64,000 nt of DNA from Dyadobacter sp. 3J3 (GCF_009801115.1 NZ_VTOL01000001.1:248001-312000), one strand, 5' to 3'; shown: positions 17,553 to 26,406, counted from the stretch's first letter. Program-made: numbers and translations. Notes: generated from the sequence alone by a model not told the origin.

Positions 17553-17626
17553 CGGTCTGGACGGGACTCGAACCCGCGACCCCATGCGTGACAGGCATGT
17601 ATTCTAACCAACTGAACTACCAAACC
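17553..17626 (-). tRNA. tRNA-Asp (GTC), proximal copy
   Basis: This gene is identical in all 74 positions to the distal copy. It is transcribed first. The bases after the discriminator G are CCA, so the 3' end appears to be encoded here. The tandem pair probably arose by recent duplication and is expressed as one transcript ended by the hairpin at 17391-17427. Confidence 0.95.
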
Positions 17627-17786
17627 AAGTTAACTTTCCCCCGTCGTTCCGGGTTATTGTGGTGCAAAACTAGTATTATTATTCTTGATTGCAATACGTT
17701 TGGCAAATAAATCTTGTTTAATTTGCAAATAAAATTTCAAAAAATCAAATTCGTTCTGGCTATCAAATAGTTGCAACTTAAAAAAA

Positions 17787-18887
17787 ATGACACAAATTAA
17801 AGAGATTATTCATCAACTTGAAAAACTTGCTCCTCCTACCTATCAGGAAAGTTACGATAATGCCGGATTACTCGTTGGATCACCTCTCACATTGGTAACA
17901 GGCATACTTTTCTCACTGGATACTACAGAAGAAGTCGTTCAGGAAGCTATTGAAAAAAATTGTAACCTGATCGTTGCCCACCACCCAATTGTTTTTAAAG
18001 GGCTAAAAAGATTAAACGGCAGTAACTATGTAGAAAGGACTGTCATAAAAGCGATCAAAAATGATATAGCAATCTATGCGATTCATACCAACCTGGATCA
18101 TGTTGTCAATGGCGTTAACTGGAAAATTGCAGAAAGACTTGGCCTGGGTAATGTAAAAGTGTTGTCTCCAAAAAAGCAATTGCTTACAAAACTTACATTT
18201 TTTGCTCCAATCGAAAACACCCAATCTATTTTAGATGCAATGTTTGCAGCCGGTGCCGGTGAAATTGGTCAATATAAAAATTGCAGTTTCCGTACTGAGG
18301 GCATTGGAACTTTTCAACCGGGTCAATCTTCAAATCCTACCGTTGGAACGAAAGGAAATGACGAAGAAGTGACAGAAAACAGAATTGAGGTGATGTTTCC
18401 TTCTTATTTGCAATCCTCCATTTTGAAAATCATGAAGGAAAATCATCCTTATGAGGAGGCAGCTTATTATCTTCAAAATCTCGAAAATGAGAATCAGGAA
18501 GTAGGTGCAGGGGCTGTTGGAGAATTATCTGAGGCGATGGACCCGGAAATATTTCTCCAATTTTTGAAGACCCAAATGCAAACGCCGCTTGTTAAACATA
18601 CTGTCCCATTAAATAAAAAAATACAAAGAATTGCTGTCTGCGGAGGCGCGGGAAGTTTCCTGTTATCGGACGCGATTAGAGCCAAAGCAGACGTTTTTGT
18701 GACAGCAGATTATAAATATCATGAATTTTTTGATGCCGATAACCGCATTATGATCTGTGATATCGGACATTTTGAAAGCGAAGTATTCACGAAAGATTTA
18801 TTATACAACTATTTATCGGGAATTTTTAGTAATTTCGCACTCTGTTTGTCAGACGTCAATACTAATCCGGTACGATATCTTGTTTAG
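17787..18887 (+). CDS. NIF3-family dinuclear-metal protein (YbgI/YqfO type)
   Basis: The 366-residue product matches the NIF3/YbgI family, hexameric proteins with a two-metal site, often called GTP cyclohydrolase I type 2-like. The N-terminal half has YDNAGLLVG, VAHHPIVFKGLK and HTNLDHVVNGVN with metal-ligand His and Asp residues. The C-terminal half has GGAGSFLL, ADVFVTADYKYHEFFDAD and DIGHFESE with the remaining ligands. Between them (about residues 125-230) lies a YqfO-type insert with VMFPSYLQSSIL and NHPYEEAAYYL, explaining the length above the 250-residue minimum. The reaction is not firmly established. It is followed by the zinc-ribbon protein gene on the same strand. Confidence 0.93.
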   Translation: MTQIKEIIHQLEKLAPPTYQESYDNAGLLVGSPLTLVTGILFSLDTTEEVVQEAIEKNCNLIVAHHPIVFKGLKRLNGSNYVERTVIKAIKNDIAIYAIHTNLDHVVNGVNWKIAERLGLGNVKVLSPKKQLLTKLTFFAPIENTQSILDAMFAAGAGEIGQYKNCSFRTEGIGTFQPGQSSNPTVGTKGNDEEVTENRIEVMFPSYLQSSILKIMKENHPYEEAAYYLQNLENENQEVGAGAVGELSEAMDPEIFLQFLKTQMQTPLVKHTVPLNKKIQRIAVCGGAGSFLLSDAIRAKADVFVTADYKYHEFFDADNRIMICDIGHFESEVFTKDLLYNYLSGIFSNFALCLSDVNTNPVRYLV

Positions 18888-18992
18888 AAATAAGTTTTTG
18901 AGCAAGTTAGTATTCAAATAGTACGAAGAAGAGATTCAGCTTAAAGTCCCACTCATATAATACGCATTGAAACAAGTCCATTAAAGACATAC

Positions 18993-19739
18993 ATGGAAAA
19001 TACAATCGCACAAAAATTAGACGCTCTCCTGAAACTTCAGGAAATTGATTCAAGCCTGGACGAAATCAGAAAGACCCGTGGCGATCTTCCCGAAGAAGTT
19101 AGAGATCTGGAAGACGAAATCATCGGTTTTGAAACAAGAATAGGAAAATTCAAAAGCGAAATCGCTGCATTAAATGCAGAAATTGATAGCTTTAAAAATG
19201 CCCAGAAGGATGGCGAAAAGCTGATCAAAAAATACAAGGATCAGCAGATGAATGTTCGTAACAACCGCGAATATGACGCTATCACGAAGGAAATTGAATT
19301 GCAGGAACTTGATATGCAATTGGCCGACAAGAAAATTAACGAAGCCAAAGCACGTATCAGATTGATCGAAGATGATGCAAATCGTGCAGAATCTACGCTT
19401 AATGAAAGAAATGAAGATTTGAAAGCCAAAAAAGGTGAACTTTCTCTGATAACCAGCGAAAGCGAAGCAGAGGAAAAAGGACTTTTAGGTGAACGCGAAA
19501 AACATATTAAAAAAATCGAAGAGCGTTTGTTGAAATCGTATCAAAAAATACGTGACAATTCTATGAACGGTCTTGCAGTTGTACACGTATCACGTGGCGC
19601 CTGCGGAGGATGTTTCAGCATTGTTCCTCCTCAAAGACAAGCGGATATACGTGAACGCAAAAAACTTATTGTTTGCGAACATTGCGGAAGAATTCTTGCC
19701 GATGTGGAAAGTGTTGAGCCGGTTCACCAACGCCGCTAG
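18993..19739 (+). CDS. Coiled-coil protein with C-terminal C4 zinc ribbon
   Basis: The 248-residue product has a long charged coiled coil over residues about 10-180 (KLDALLKLQEIDSSLDEIRK, GFETRIGKFKSEIAALNAEI) and then a zinc ribbon with CGGCFSIVPPQ and CEHCGRIL. This is the DUF164/zf-RING_7 family, conserved in many bacteria, proposed to act in nucleic-acid or secretion contexts without a settled role. It has no signal peptide and should be cytoplasmic. It lies about 100 bases after the NIF3-family gene, a common neighbourhood in Bacteroidota, and a terminator follows. Confidence 0.9.
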   Translation: MENTIAQKLDALLKLQEIDSSLDEIRKTRGDLPEEVRDLEDEIIGFETRIGKFKSEIAALNAEIDSFKNAQKDGEKLIKKYKDQQMNVRNNREYDAITKEIELQELDMQLADKKINEAKARIRLIEDDANRAESTLNERNEDLKAKKGELSLITSESEAEEKGLLGEREKHIKKIEERLLKSYQKIRDNSMNGLAVVHVSRGACGGCFSIVPPQRQADIRERKKLIVCEHCGRILADVESVEPVHQRR

Positions 19740-19763
19740 GTTTTAGAGAAATTATAATATTAG

Positions 19764-19793
19764 AAGGTTGTCTTATTCAGGCAACCTTTTTTT
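19764..19793 (+). terminator. Rho-independent terminator
   Basis: AAGGTTG and CAACCTT form a seven-base stem with an 11-nt loop, followed directly by a seven-T run, 25 bases after the zinc-ribbon gene. This is a canonical intrinsic terminator. Confidence 0.8.
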
Positions 19794-19847
19794 GTGCTTT
19801 GATTTAACAGATTTCCGGTCAAATGATAGTGGATAACTTTCTCTTCT

Positions 19848-19855
19848 TAAATTTG
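19848..19855 (+). promoter_or_regulatory. Possible Bacteroidota -7 box (TAAATTTG)
   Basis: TAAATTTG matches the TAnnTTTG consensus 34 bases before the GTG start of the TPR gene. No good TTTG -33 element is visible, so this is only a candidate. Confidence 0.3.
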
Positions 19856-19889
19856 CACGACCAGCACTAATTGTCTCCTAAATAATCCA

Positions 19890-21425
19890 GTGAAAGAATA
19901 TAAAATCATTAACAAGCTTACATTGAAAGTTCAGGCAACTATTTTTTTATTTATTATACTGTTTTTGAGCAGCTTACAAATAAAAGCCACAACTAGTCAT
20001 GATGTTCGTTTTACTCCGAAATTGCAGAAGGCTTATTTCGAAATTCAAAAATTGCGCATTGAACCTGCCCGCGCATTGATTGAAGAGGAACGAAAAGCTG
20101 ATCCTGAAAACGCTTTTATTACTTATCTTGACAATTATGCAGATTTGCATTATCTCCTGATTTCAGAAGATAAAACAGCTTTTAAAGAATGGAGTAAAAA
20201 AGAGGATAGCCGCTTGCTTGATCTTACCAAACTTTCTAACTCTTCGCCGTACAAACGTTTCTTCCAGGCCGAAATCAGAATGCACTGGGCATTTATTAAA
20301 ATGAAATTCGGAAATGAAGTAAGTGCTTCCTGGGATATCATCAAGGCCTATAACTTGTTACAGGACAATAGAAAAAAATTCCCGGCGTTCAATCCTTCAT
20401 TAAAAACTCTGGGGCTTTTACATGTATTAATCGGCTCTGTTCCTGACAATTATACCTGGGTAACCAAAATTCTGGGCTTAAAGGGAAACATTAAGTTAGG
20501 CATTGAAGAAATACAGTTTGTAGAGCGTGAAGAGCCATTTTTCAAACAAGAAGCGCAACTAATCGATCTTCTTTTGCATGCTTATACTTTGCAGCTTAGT
20601 GATGCACAGAGAACTTTGATACAACAATTACCAAAAAGTCAGCCGGATAATTTGCTGCTTCACTTTTTTGCTACAACCATTTTGATGAAAGAAGGAAGAA
20701 GCGAAGATGCACTTTACTATCTTAACTATGCACCCAACGGCGATGATTACTTGCCATTTCCGTTTCTTGACTATCTGCGTGGGGAAATAGCTTTGCAAAA
20801 AGGAAAATATGATATCGCTTTCTTCTTTTATTCAAAATTTCAGCAGAAATATAAAGGTGTCAACTTCATCAAAGACAGTAATCTGAAACTTTTCATGAGC
20901 CGCTGGCTAGCCGATCGTGATGCTGATGCAATTCCTTACATCAAACTTGCCGGCAGCAAAGGAAGTACGATTGTGGAAGGTGATAAATTTGCGCAGCGTT
21001 TGTCGGAAGAATATGCTGATGGAAAATTATTACCGGATCAAAAAGTACTTTATAAAGCCCGCTACTCAACTGATGGAGGATATCTGACAGAAGCCTGGGA
21101 TTTTATTGATAATTATACTGAAAAATCATTTTCGACGCCAGGCGATAAAGCGGAGCTGAATTATCGTAAAGGCCGGATTCTGCAAAAAATGAACCAAATT
21201 GATCGAGCGATACCCTATTATGACCGGGCGATATTTTTGACTCAGGGCACTTCATTCACCTTTGGTCCTTCTGCTGCCTTACAAATGGGTTATATTACCC
21301 GGGATAAAAAGAACAACACCCTGGCCATCAGCTATTTCAAAAAAGCCATGTCGTACAAAAAACATGAATATAAAAATAGCATCGATAATAAGGCAAAAGC
21401 TGCACTGACTGAATTAGGGGAATAA
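19890..21425 (+). CDS. Secreted TPR-repeat protein
   Basis: The 511-residue product starts at a GTG, since no ATG lies nearby upstream and the next residues form a signal peptide: basic MKEYKIINKLTLK, a hydrophobic core to about residue 30, and a likely cleavage before residue 35. The mature part is almost entirely helical with tetratricopeptide-like pairs, clearest at NLLLHFFATTILMKEGRSED, EIALQKGKYDIAFFFYSKF, and the last repeats ELNYRKGRILQKMNQIDRAI and ALQMGYITRDKKNNTLAISY. It should be a periplasmic scaffold. Binding partners are unknown. It is followed by radC after 70 bases and no enzyme domain is seen. Confidence 0.85.
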   Translation: MKEYKIINKLTLKVQATIFLFIILFLSSLQIKATTSHDVRFTPKLQKAYFEIQKLRIEPARALIEEERKADPENAFITYLDNYADLHYLLISEDKTAFKEWSKKEDSRLLDLTKLSNSSPYKRFFQAEIRMHWAFIKMKFGNEVSASWDIIKAYNLLQDNRKKFPAFNPSLKTLGLLHVLIGSVPDNYTWVTKILGLKGNIKLGIEEIQFVEREEPFFKQEAQLIDLLLHAYTLQLSDAQRTLIQQLPKSQPDNLLLHFFATTILMKEGRSEDALYYLNYAPNGDDYLPFPFLDYLRGEIALQKGKYDIAFFFYSKFQQKYKGVNFIKDSNLKLFMSRWLADRDADAIPYIKLAGSKGSTIVEGDKFAQRLSEEYADGKLLPDQKVLYKARYSTDGGYLTEAWDFIDNYTEKSFSTPGDKAELNYRKGRILQKMNQIDRAIPYYDRAIFLTQGTSFTFGPSAALQMGYITRDKKNNTLAISYFKKAMSYKKHEYKNSIDNKAKAALTELGE

Positions 21426-21495
21426 AAGTTAACAGGACGCAGGTTTTTACATGACCAAACAACTTTTTCTTCGTCATAGGGACTAAAATTTCCTT

Positions 21496-22200
21496 ATGTC
21501 CGAAGATAATCCTTACAATCCGACCACCATTCGAAGTTGGGCAGAAGAAGACCGACCCCGCGAAAAATTACTTTTGAAAGGGAAAGCAGCCTTGTCCAAT
21601 GCCGAATTAATTGCCATTCTGATAGGTTCAGGAACTGTTAAGTTATCTGCGGTTGATGTGGCCAAAGGAATCATGAATGCAGTAAACAATAACATCAGCG
21701 AACTTGCCAGACAAGGAATGAAGGACCTGATGAAGAATAAAGGAATCGGCGAAGCAAAAGCCATTACTATTCTCGCTGCACTGGAACTTGGACGTAGAAG
21801 AACGGATCATATTTCGGACAAACGCAGAATTATCAACTCATCCCAAGCTGTATATGATGAAATGAGGCAACATCTCCAGGACAAATCTCATGAAGAATTC
21901 TGGATTATTTTGCTTAATCGTGCCAACGAAGTTATGAAATCCGTCGCCGTCAGTGTAGGTGGAATTTCCGGAACCGTCTGCGATCCAAAAGTAGTGTTTA
22001 AACTAGCACTGGAACATATGGCAAGCTCTATTATCCTGGTACACAATCATCCTTCGGGTCAATTGACCGCCAGTTTACAAGACCTCAATCTTACCAAACA
22101 GTTAAAAGAATGTGGTATGTTACTTGACCTGCCGGTTTTGGATCATATCATTTTCACCGATAAAGGTTTTCTAAGTTTTGTGGACGAGAAAATTTTCTAG
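21496..22200 (+). CDS. radC: RadC-family protein (JAB/MPN domain)
   Basis: The 234-residue product has the full RadC layout: an N-terminal UPF0758 region (IRSWAEEDRPREKLLLKG, LSNAELIAILIGSG), a helix-hairpin-helix-like stretch (LMKNKGIGEAKAITILAALE), and a C-terminal JAB1/MPN metalloprotease-like domain with VHNHPSGQLTASLQD (His-x-His and Asp ligands). LNRANEVMKSVAVSVGGISG is typical. The family is annotated as DNA repair but its biochemical role is unresolved. It is convergent with the next lipoprotein gene, with one base between the stop codons. Confidence 0.95.
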   Translation: MSEDNPYNPTTIRSWAEEDRPREKLLLKGKAALSNAELIAILIGSGTVKLSAVDVAKGIMNAVNNNISELARQGMKDLMKNKGIGEAKAITILAALELGRRRTDHISDKRRIINSSQAVYDEMRQHLQDKSHEEFWIILLNRANEVMKSVAVSVGGISGTVCDPKVVFKLALEHMASSIILVHNHPSGQLTASLQDLNLTKQLKECGMLLDLPVLDHIIFTDKGFLSFVDEKIF

Positions 22201-22201
22201 C

Positions 22202-23011
22202 CTAAAAAATCAATTCCTTTTTTACAATTCCTTCCAGTTCTTGATAAGGAATTGTAAACGTGATTGCTCCGCGCGCGTAAGCTGCAATTTCGTATGGATT
22301 GTAATAAAAGAAAATCCCTCCTCTCGTAAATGCGTAGTTTGCAGGTAGAAAAAATTTATGATTTGCTAAAAAATATCCTGCATTTTCAAGATTGGTAGTA
22401 TCCGCCAGATTTTCAAGTTTCCTGAATGATCTTTCTACTTTTTTAAGCAAAGCAACGGAATCAGCAATGAATGACGATGATTCTAATTCCTTTCCGGTCT
22501 GTATATCGAAAACATAATAGGTCCGGAAACTGTTAGGATGTGCTCCGCCTGTAAAAGCATAATGATCCATTTGATACTGCATGATTTTTGAGGAAACCAT
22601 AATCGTATCTCCTTTCAAATCCACTTCCCAGCAACCTGGCGCATCCGGAAATTGTGTTTTGAATTTTGTATAATTTGAAGCAAAAACATCATAAGCATTT
22701 TTGATACTATTATCTGAACCCGGATGAGCAGCGATACTCGCAGAATCTGCATAATCATTTATTCTGTCGATCAGTTTTTGATTTAAAAAAGCACGAATCG
22801 TGCCAGAAACGGTATCCTGAGAAGCTGGCTCCCAGATATTTATCATCAGACTTACCCCACCTATCAGTGTTGTATCACAATTCCCAAACTCCATTTTATT
22901 AAATTTCCCAGCTTTAATTCCCGTATTAACTTCTTCCTTTTTAGTGGAAGGCGTACACGCATAAAAGAAAATAAAGCTGCCTAATATTAACAGTTTTGAG
23001 AGAATACGCAT
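22202..23011 (-). CDS. DUF4163/DUF3298-type lipoprotein
   Basis: The 269-residue product has a lipoprotein signal peptide with lipobox FYAC (Cys19). The central region (IMQYQMDHYAFTGGAHPNSF) matches the conserved YxFTGGAHxN block of DUF4163, and the C-terminal DUF3298-like part has FYYNPYEIAAYARG and FTIPYQEL. This domain pair occurs in PdaC/RsiV-like envelope proteins, where the DUF3298 part can bind lysozyme or glycans; for this protein the ligand is unknown. It should be anchored in the cell envelope. It stands alone, downstream of the terminator of the LytTR regulator gene. Confidence 0.87.
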   Translation of the reverse strand: MRILSKLLILGSFIFFYACTPSTKKEEVNTGIKAGKFNKMEFGNCDTTLIGGVSLMINIWEPASQDTVSGTIRAFLNQKLIDRINDYADSASIAAHPGSDNSIKNAYDVFASNYTKFKTQFPDAPGCWEVDLKGDTIMVSSKIMQYQMDHYAFTGGAHPNSFRTYYVFDIQTGKELESSSFIADSVALLKKVERSFRKLENLADTTNLENAGYFLANHKFFLPANYAFTRGGIFFYYNPYEIAAYARGAITFTIPYQELEGIVKKELIF

Positions 23012-23088
23012 ATTGAGTTTGGGATTGATGAGTGCTTTTATTTTAATAGTCTTAAAGTGTAATAATTGTTCCCAAGTTTTTATTATCT

Positions 23089-23178
23089 GTCCGACGTTAA
23101 AAAAACCGTCGGACGGACGGCTCGAAAAACTTCTGAATCGGCAACCCGTCGGACGGCTTTTTCCGCCGTCCGACGGGT
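23089..23178. repeat. Cluster of four GTCCGACGG-type repeats
   Basis: Four copies of a near-palindromic core lie within 90 bases: GTCCGACG at 23089, CCGTCGGACGG at 23106, CCCGTCGGACGGC at 23145 and GCCGTCCGACGGG at 23165. The last two pair as a hairpin. The composition is GC-richer than the flanks. Confidence 0.65.
23144..23178 (-). terminator. Strong terminator of the LytS/LytTR operon
   Basis: A perfect 14-bp stem (ACCCGTCGGACGGC / GCCGTCCGACGGGT) with a seven-base loop lies 18 bases beyond the response-regulator stop codon. The minus-strand 3' side has no immediate T run, although a poly-T tract follows the next repeat. The flanking A run at 23179 could make it work on the plus strand as well. 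Confidence 0.6.
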
Positions 23179-23196
23179 AAAAAAAACTCTATAAGC

Positions 23197-23931
23197 CTAC
23201 AAACTCATTAACTCCTTAAACCGGATCGCCTGTCGACGGGAAATTTCAATTTTATCTCCACCTTGCAAAGTCACTAAAAGACCACCACTAAACCAGGGTT
23301 CAATTTTTTCAATCCAATGTAAATTGATAATATGTTTACGGTTAGCTCTGAAATAAGTCCCTGGATCAAGTCTTTCTTCCAGATTATTTAGCGATTTTAA
23401 AACCAAAGGTTTCTGGTCATCAAAATGCAGACGAACATAATTACCCATCGATTCGAATAATCTTACTTTTCCTAATTTTACAAACCAGCATTTTTCGCCG
23501 TCTTTAACAAAAACCTGATCGTTTTCACCAAGAATTTTTTCTACTCTTTCATGATTTGAAACAGGGATTTCAATATGCGCCTGGTTTTCTTCAATTCTGT
23601 GGATTGTCTCTCTTAAACGTTCCGAATCAATGGGTTTCAATAAATAATCAAGCGCATTAAATTCAAATGCCTTGATTGCATATTCATCATACGCCGTTGT
23701 AAAAATCACCTCCGGACTTTTTCCTTCTATTGAAGACAAAAGCTCGAAACCGTTTTTACCCGGCATTTGTATATCAAGGAATAAAAGTTCTGGCTGCAAA
23801 TCGTCAATCATCACCAATGCTTCTTCCGCGTTGGCAGCTTCTCCTACAATTTCAATTTTAGTGTAAGGTTCAAGTAATCTTTTAAGTTCATTTCTGGCTA
23901 GGCGTTCATCGTCAACAATAAGAGTTCTCAT
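23197..23931 (-). CDS. LytTR-family response regulator
   Basis: The 244-residue product has a CheY-like receiver domain (residues 1-120) with acidic pocket DDE (7-9), phospho-acceptor Asp53 in LLFLDIQMPG, a conserved Thr in FTTAYDEYA and Lys in LLKPID. The C-terminal LytTR DNA-binding domain (about 145-244) contains FVKDGEKCWFVKLGKVRLFE, YFRANRKHIINLHWIEKIEP and KIEISRRQAIRFKELM. It is the partner of the LytS-type kinase directly upstream on the same strand, separated by a short hairpin. Target genes are not visible from this window. Confidence 0.96.
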   Translation of the reverse strand: MRTLIVDDERLARNELKRLLEPYTKIEIVGEAANAEEALVMIDDLQPELLFLDIQMPGKNGFELLSSIEGKSPEVIFTTAYDEYAIKAFEFNALDYLLKPIDSERLRETIHRIEENQAHIEIPVSNHERVEKILGENDQVFVKDGEKCWFVKLGKVRLFESMGNYVRLHFDDQKPLVLKSLNNLEERLDPGTYFRANRKHIINLHWIEKIEPWFSGGLLVTLQGGDKIEISRRQAIRFKELMSL

Positions 23932-23992
23932 GGCGGTTTTCGGGAATTGTTTATTAAATAAAATTCTTGAATTGTTACTTAAAATTTAAATT

Positions 23993-24013
23993 TGGCGACT
24001 TACAAAGTCGCCA
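23993..24013 (-). terminator. Intercistronic hairpin between kinase and regulator
   Basis: TGGCGACT and AGTCGCCA form a perfect eight-base stem with a five-base loop, three bases after the kinase stop codon and before the regulator gene. On the minus strand the sequence after it is AT-rich (AAATTTAAATTTT). It may partly terminate or protect the kinase message and so set the kinase-to-regulator ratio. Confidence 0.45.
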
Positions 24014-24015
24014 GT

Positions 24016-25089
24016 TTAGTCAACCTGCAAGAGCTGCATCTGATCAGAAAGTGTGGGAATCCTTACTTCCGAGCAAACCACCCCCTCTTTTTCCTGAAAA
24101 ATCCTGAATGATGCGTCTTTACCATACAATATAGAAAGTCGCTCCGCTGTATTTTTCAACCCTACCCCACCAGAATCCATATTCTCCAGATTACCCGGAA
24201 TACTATTAAGTGTACCCGTATTCCTTATTTGAATAATAAGAATATCGTCCTCAATATCGGACTTTACTTCCAGAAATCCGCCACCCATAAGCTTTGATAC
24301 GCCATGTTTTATACCATTTTCCACCAAAGTCTGTAACATCATCGGTGGAACCTGCCAGTAAACTGCCTGTGGATTGGATTCAATTGTATATTGCAAACGC
24401 TCTTCATATCGAACTTTTTCGAGTTCAAGATAATCTACAACCGTCTTCAACTCTTCTTGCAAATCCACCGTTTTCCTGCGATCCGCAAGAAGTGAATTTC
24501 GTAAAATGTTTGATAATTGAGTAATGCTAATTTGTGCCCGTGACGGATCTTCATAGACCAGTGCCCGGATACTATTAAGTGCATTGAAAGTAAAATGCGG
24601 GTTAAGTTGTGAACGTAACACTTTTGCTTCTGCTTCGCGCATGGAGGTTTTGAGCATTATCTTTTCAAAATCTGTTAAACGGTTTTGTTCAACATAATGA
24701 TAAACGGTGTAGGAAAGTATCCACGCCAGAAGATTTTTGCACCAACCCGCATAATAATTCCAGAAGACAAAAGGCTGGTTCATCAGGTTTTCCTCTAAAA
24801 TTTTTCGATCAAGAGGAAGGTTGACCACGGTCATGATCAGACCTAAAAATAAAACAGATACTACCACTCGCAAAGCAAGCCTTGGCAGCGGCAGCGTAGA
24901 CCAGTTCCACCGACGGATCACAAGCCTGTAAATGTGTGTCAGGGTAATACCCAGAAGAATATTGGCAATACTGCTGTATAAATTGGTACGGTCAAATCCG
25001 TATTCAAGGGTGTATAATACAAACTCATACATAATGAGCACGGTCCAGCCCACAATTTGTAAAGTCCAGTAAATTTTCCTTTTGGACAT
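24016..25089 (-). CDS. LytS-type sensor histidine kinase
   Basis: The 357-residue product has four membrane helices in the first 150 residues (about 8-28, 36-58, 73-95 and 115-140) and no separate sensor domain. The kinase part begins with KTSMREAEAKVLRSQLNPHF and FNALNSIRALV, where the His of NPHF is the phosphorylation site in the His_kinase family. The ATP-binding domain has LVENGIKHGVSK (N box) and GGVGLKNTAERL (G box). It should sit in the inner membrane and phosphorylate the adjacent LytTR regulator. The signal is unknown. Confidence 0.95.
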   Translation of the reverse strand: MSKRKIYWTLQIVGWTVLIMYEFVLYTLEYGFDRTNLYSSIANILLGITLTHIYRLVIRRWNWSTLPLPRLALRVVVSVLFLGLIMTVVNLPLDRKILEENLMNQPFVFWNYYAGWCKNLLAWILSYTVYHYVEQNRLTDFEKIMLKTSMREAEAKVLRSQLNPHFTFNALNSIRALVYEDPSRAQISITQLSNILRNSLLADRRKTVDLQEELKTVVDYLELEKVRYEERLQYTIESNPQAVYWQVPPMMLQTLVENGIKHGVSKLMGGGFLEVKSDIEDDILIIQIRNTGTLNSIPGNLENMDSGGVGLKNTAERLSILYGKDASFRIFQEKEGVVCSEVRIPTLSDQMQLLQVD

Positions 25090-25193
25090 GAATTAAAGGT
25101 TACAGCTGAATAACTAAGCCACAAAAGTATAGAAGCCCGGTCAGTTTTCCGCCATAAATACATCAAAGGAATTGCCCCTACACGAACGGTCTC

Positions 25194-25838
25194 CTACAAG
25201 GTTTGAGGAATTTCAAGTGAAAGCAGGTGTGTTGTATCGTTTTTTACTTCCATTTCAAAAAGACCGGTATCATAAGAATAATTGATGCGATACAAACACA
25301 AATTGCTGTGTTCATAATCATCCATATGAATCAGCGATTCTTTGAAAAGGATCGTTAACAGGACACGCATCGCACGGCCATGCATGGCGATAAGAATATT
25401 TCTTTCGTGCGGACGGGATAGAATTGTTTCTATTACCGGAATCTGCCGGTCACGGACCATGATCGGACTTTCTCCACCTTCCGCCGCTGCATCAAAATCC
25501 CCAGCTTTCCAGGCAAGTACAAGATCGCGGTAATAACTTGTATCTCCCGTGTTGGGCTCTTTGCCTTCACGAAGTCCCCATGAAATCTCGTTCAGACCCG
25601 AATAACTTTCGTGTGGAATGCCTTGTTTTATAAAACCGCGGACCGACTGGTGCGTTCGCTGTAAATCAGAAGTATATATTTTGTCAAAAGGCACATGCTG
25701 GTAAGCATTAAAAAAAGCAGCCGCCTGAGCCTCTCCCCATTCGTTCAAACTAGAATTTACACCACTTCCCTGGACTACTCCTCTACGATTAAGATCAGTT
25801 TCACCGTGGCGAATGAGATATATAGACTTTCTTTTCAA
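25194..25838 (-). CDS. Histidine phosphatase family protein
   Basis: The 214-residue product begins with IYLIRHGETDLNRRGVVQG, which holds the catalytic RHG motif of the phosphoglycerate-mutase-like histidine phosphatases. IYTSDLQRTHQS provides the conserved Arg, LNEISWGLREG the catalytic Glu, and MHGRAMRVLL the second catalytic His. No signal peptide is present, so it should act on a soluble cytoplasmic phosphate ester. Members include cofactor-dependent mutases and CobC- or broad-specificity phosphatases, and the exact substrate cannot be assigned. It is divergent from the hotdog thioesterase gene. Confidence 0.93.
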   Translation of the reverse strand: MKRKSIYLIRHGETDLNRRGVVQGSGVNSSLNEWGEAQAAAFFNAYQHVPFDKIYTSDLQRTHQSVRGFIKQGIPHESYSGLNEISWGLREGKEPNTGDTSYYRDLVLAWKAGDFDAAAEGGESPIMVRDRQIPVIETILSRPHERNILIAMHGRAMRVLLTILFKESLIHMDDYEHSNLCLYRINYSYDTGLFEMEVKNDTTHLLSLEIPQTL

Positions 25839-25921
25839 AATAATTGTATTATTTAAATATTATTTTTGCAAATACCTTGTTTTTGACTAATATAGCAGGT
25901 ACAAATTTATACAATTTTTAT

Positions 25922-26347
25922 ATGTTCACAACATCCATTTCTCTTGATGCCATTCATTCTTTTAGCAAAAACACAATTGCCGATCATATTGGTATTGAAT
26001 TTCTGGAAATAGGAACAGATTATATTGTGGCCCGGATGCCTGTCGACCACCGCACACACCAGCCTTTTGGAATTTTGCACGGTGGAGCGTCCGTTGTTCT
26101 GGCTGAAACATTGGGAAGTATAGCTTCATTTTTATGCCTGAAAGACCCGGATAATCAACATGCGGTTGGACTTGAAATAAATGCAAATCATCTTCGGCCT
26201 GCAAAGAACGGATTTGTTTATGGACGTGTTACACCTATACATGTTGGAAGGACGACACATATCTGGGATATAAAAATCACCAATGAGGAAGACAAATTGG
26301 TTTGTGTGAGTCGTTTGACAGTCGCCATTGTGAGTGCGAACCGTTAA
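25922..26347 (+). CDS. Hotdog thioesterase, likely DHNA-CoA thioesterase (MenI-type)
   Basis: The ATG gives 141 residues beginning MFTTSISLDAIHSF. An in-frame TTG 78 bases upstream would add a hydrophobic leader that such enzymes lack. The PaaI/MenI-type hotdog signature is HQPFGILHGGASVVLAETLGS, which includes the catalytic Glu or Asp-equivalent Glu after the HGG turn. VGLEINANHLRP and GRVTPIHVGRTTHIWDIKI are the other conserved strands. It lies 59 bases ahead of isochorismate synthase, so release of 1,4-dihydroxy-2-naphthoate in menaquinone synthesis is the most likely role. A general acyl-CoA thioesterase is the alternative. Confidence 0.9.
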   Translation: MFTTSISLDAIHSFSKNTIADHIGIEFLEIGTDYIVARMPVDHRTHQPFGILHGGASVVLAETLGSIASFLCLKDPDNQHAVGLEINANHLRPAKNGFVYGRVTPIHVGRTTHIWDIKITNEEDKLVCVSRLTVAIVSANR

Positions 26348-26406
26348 TTCCAACAAAAATAAGTTATGGATTTAGAGCAGGTTTAGGCCTGTTAAAGATT
26401 AAATAG

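Noticed and set aside
17435..17710. Plus-strand frame of 91 codons containing a repeated peptide
   Set aside because: The repeated peptide is the reverse translation of the two identical tRNA-Asp genes; it is not a coding gene.
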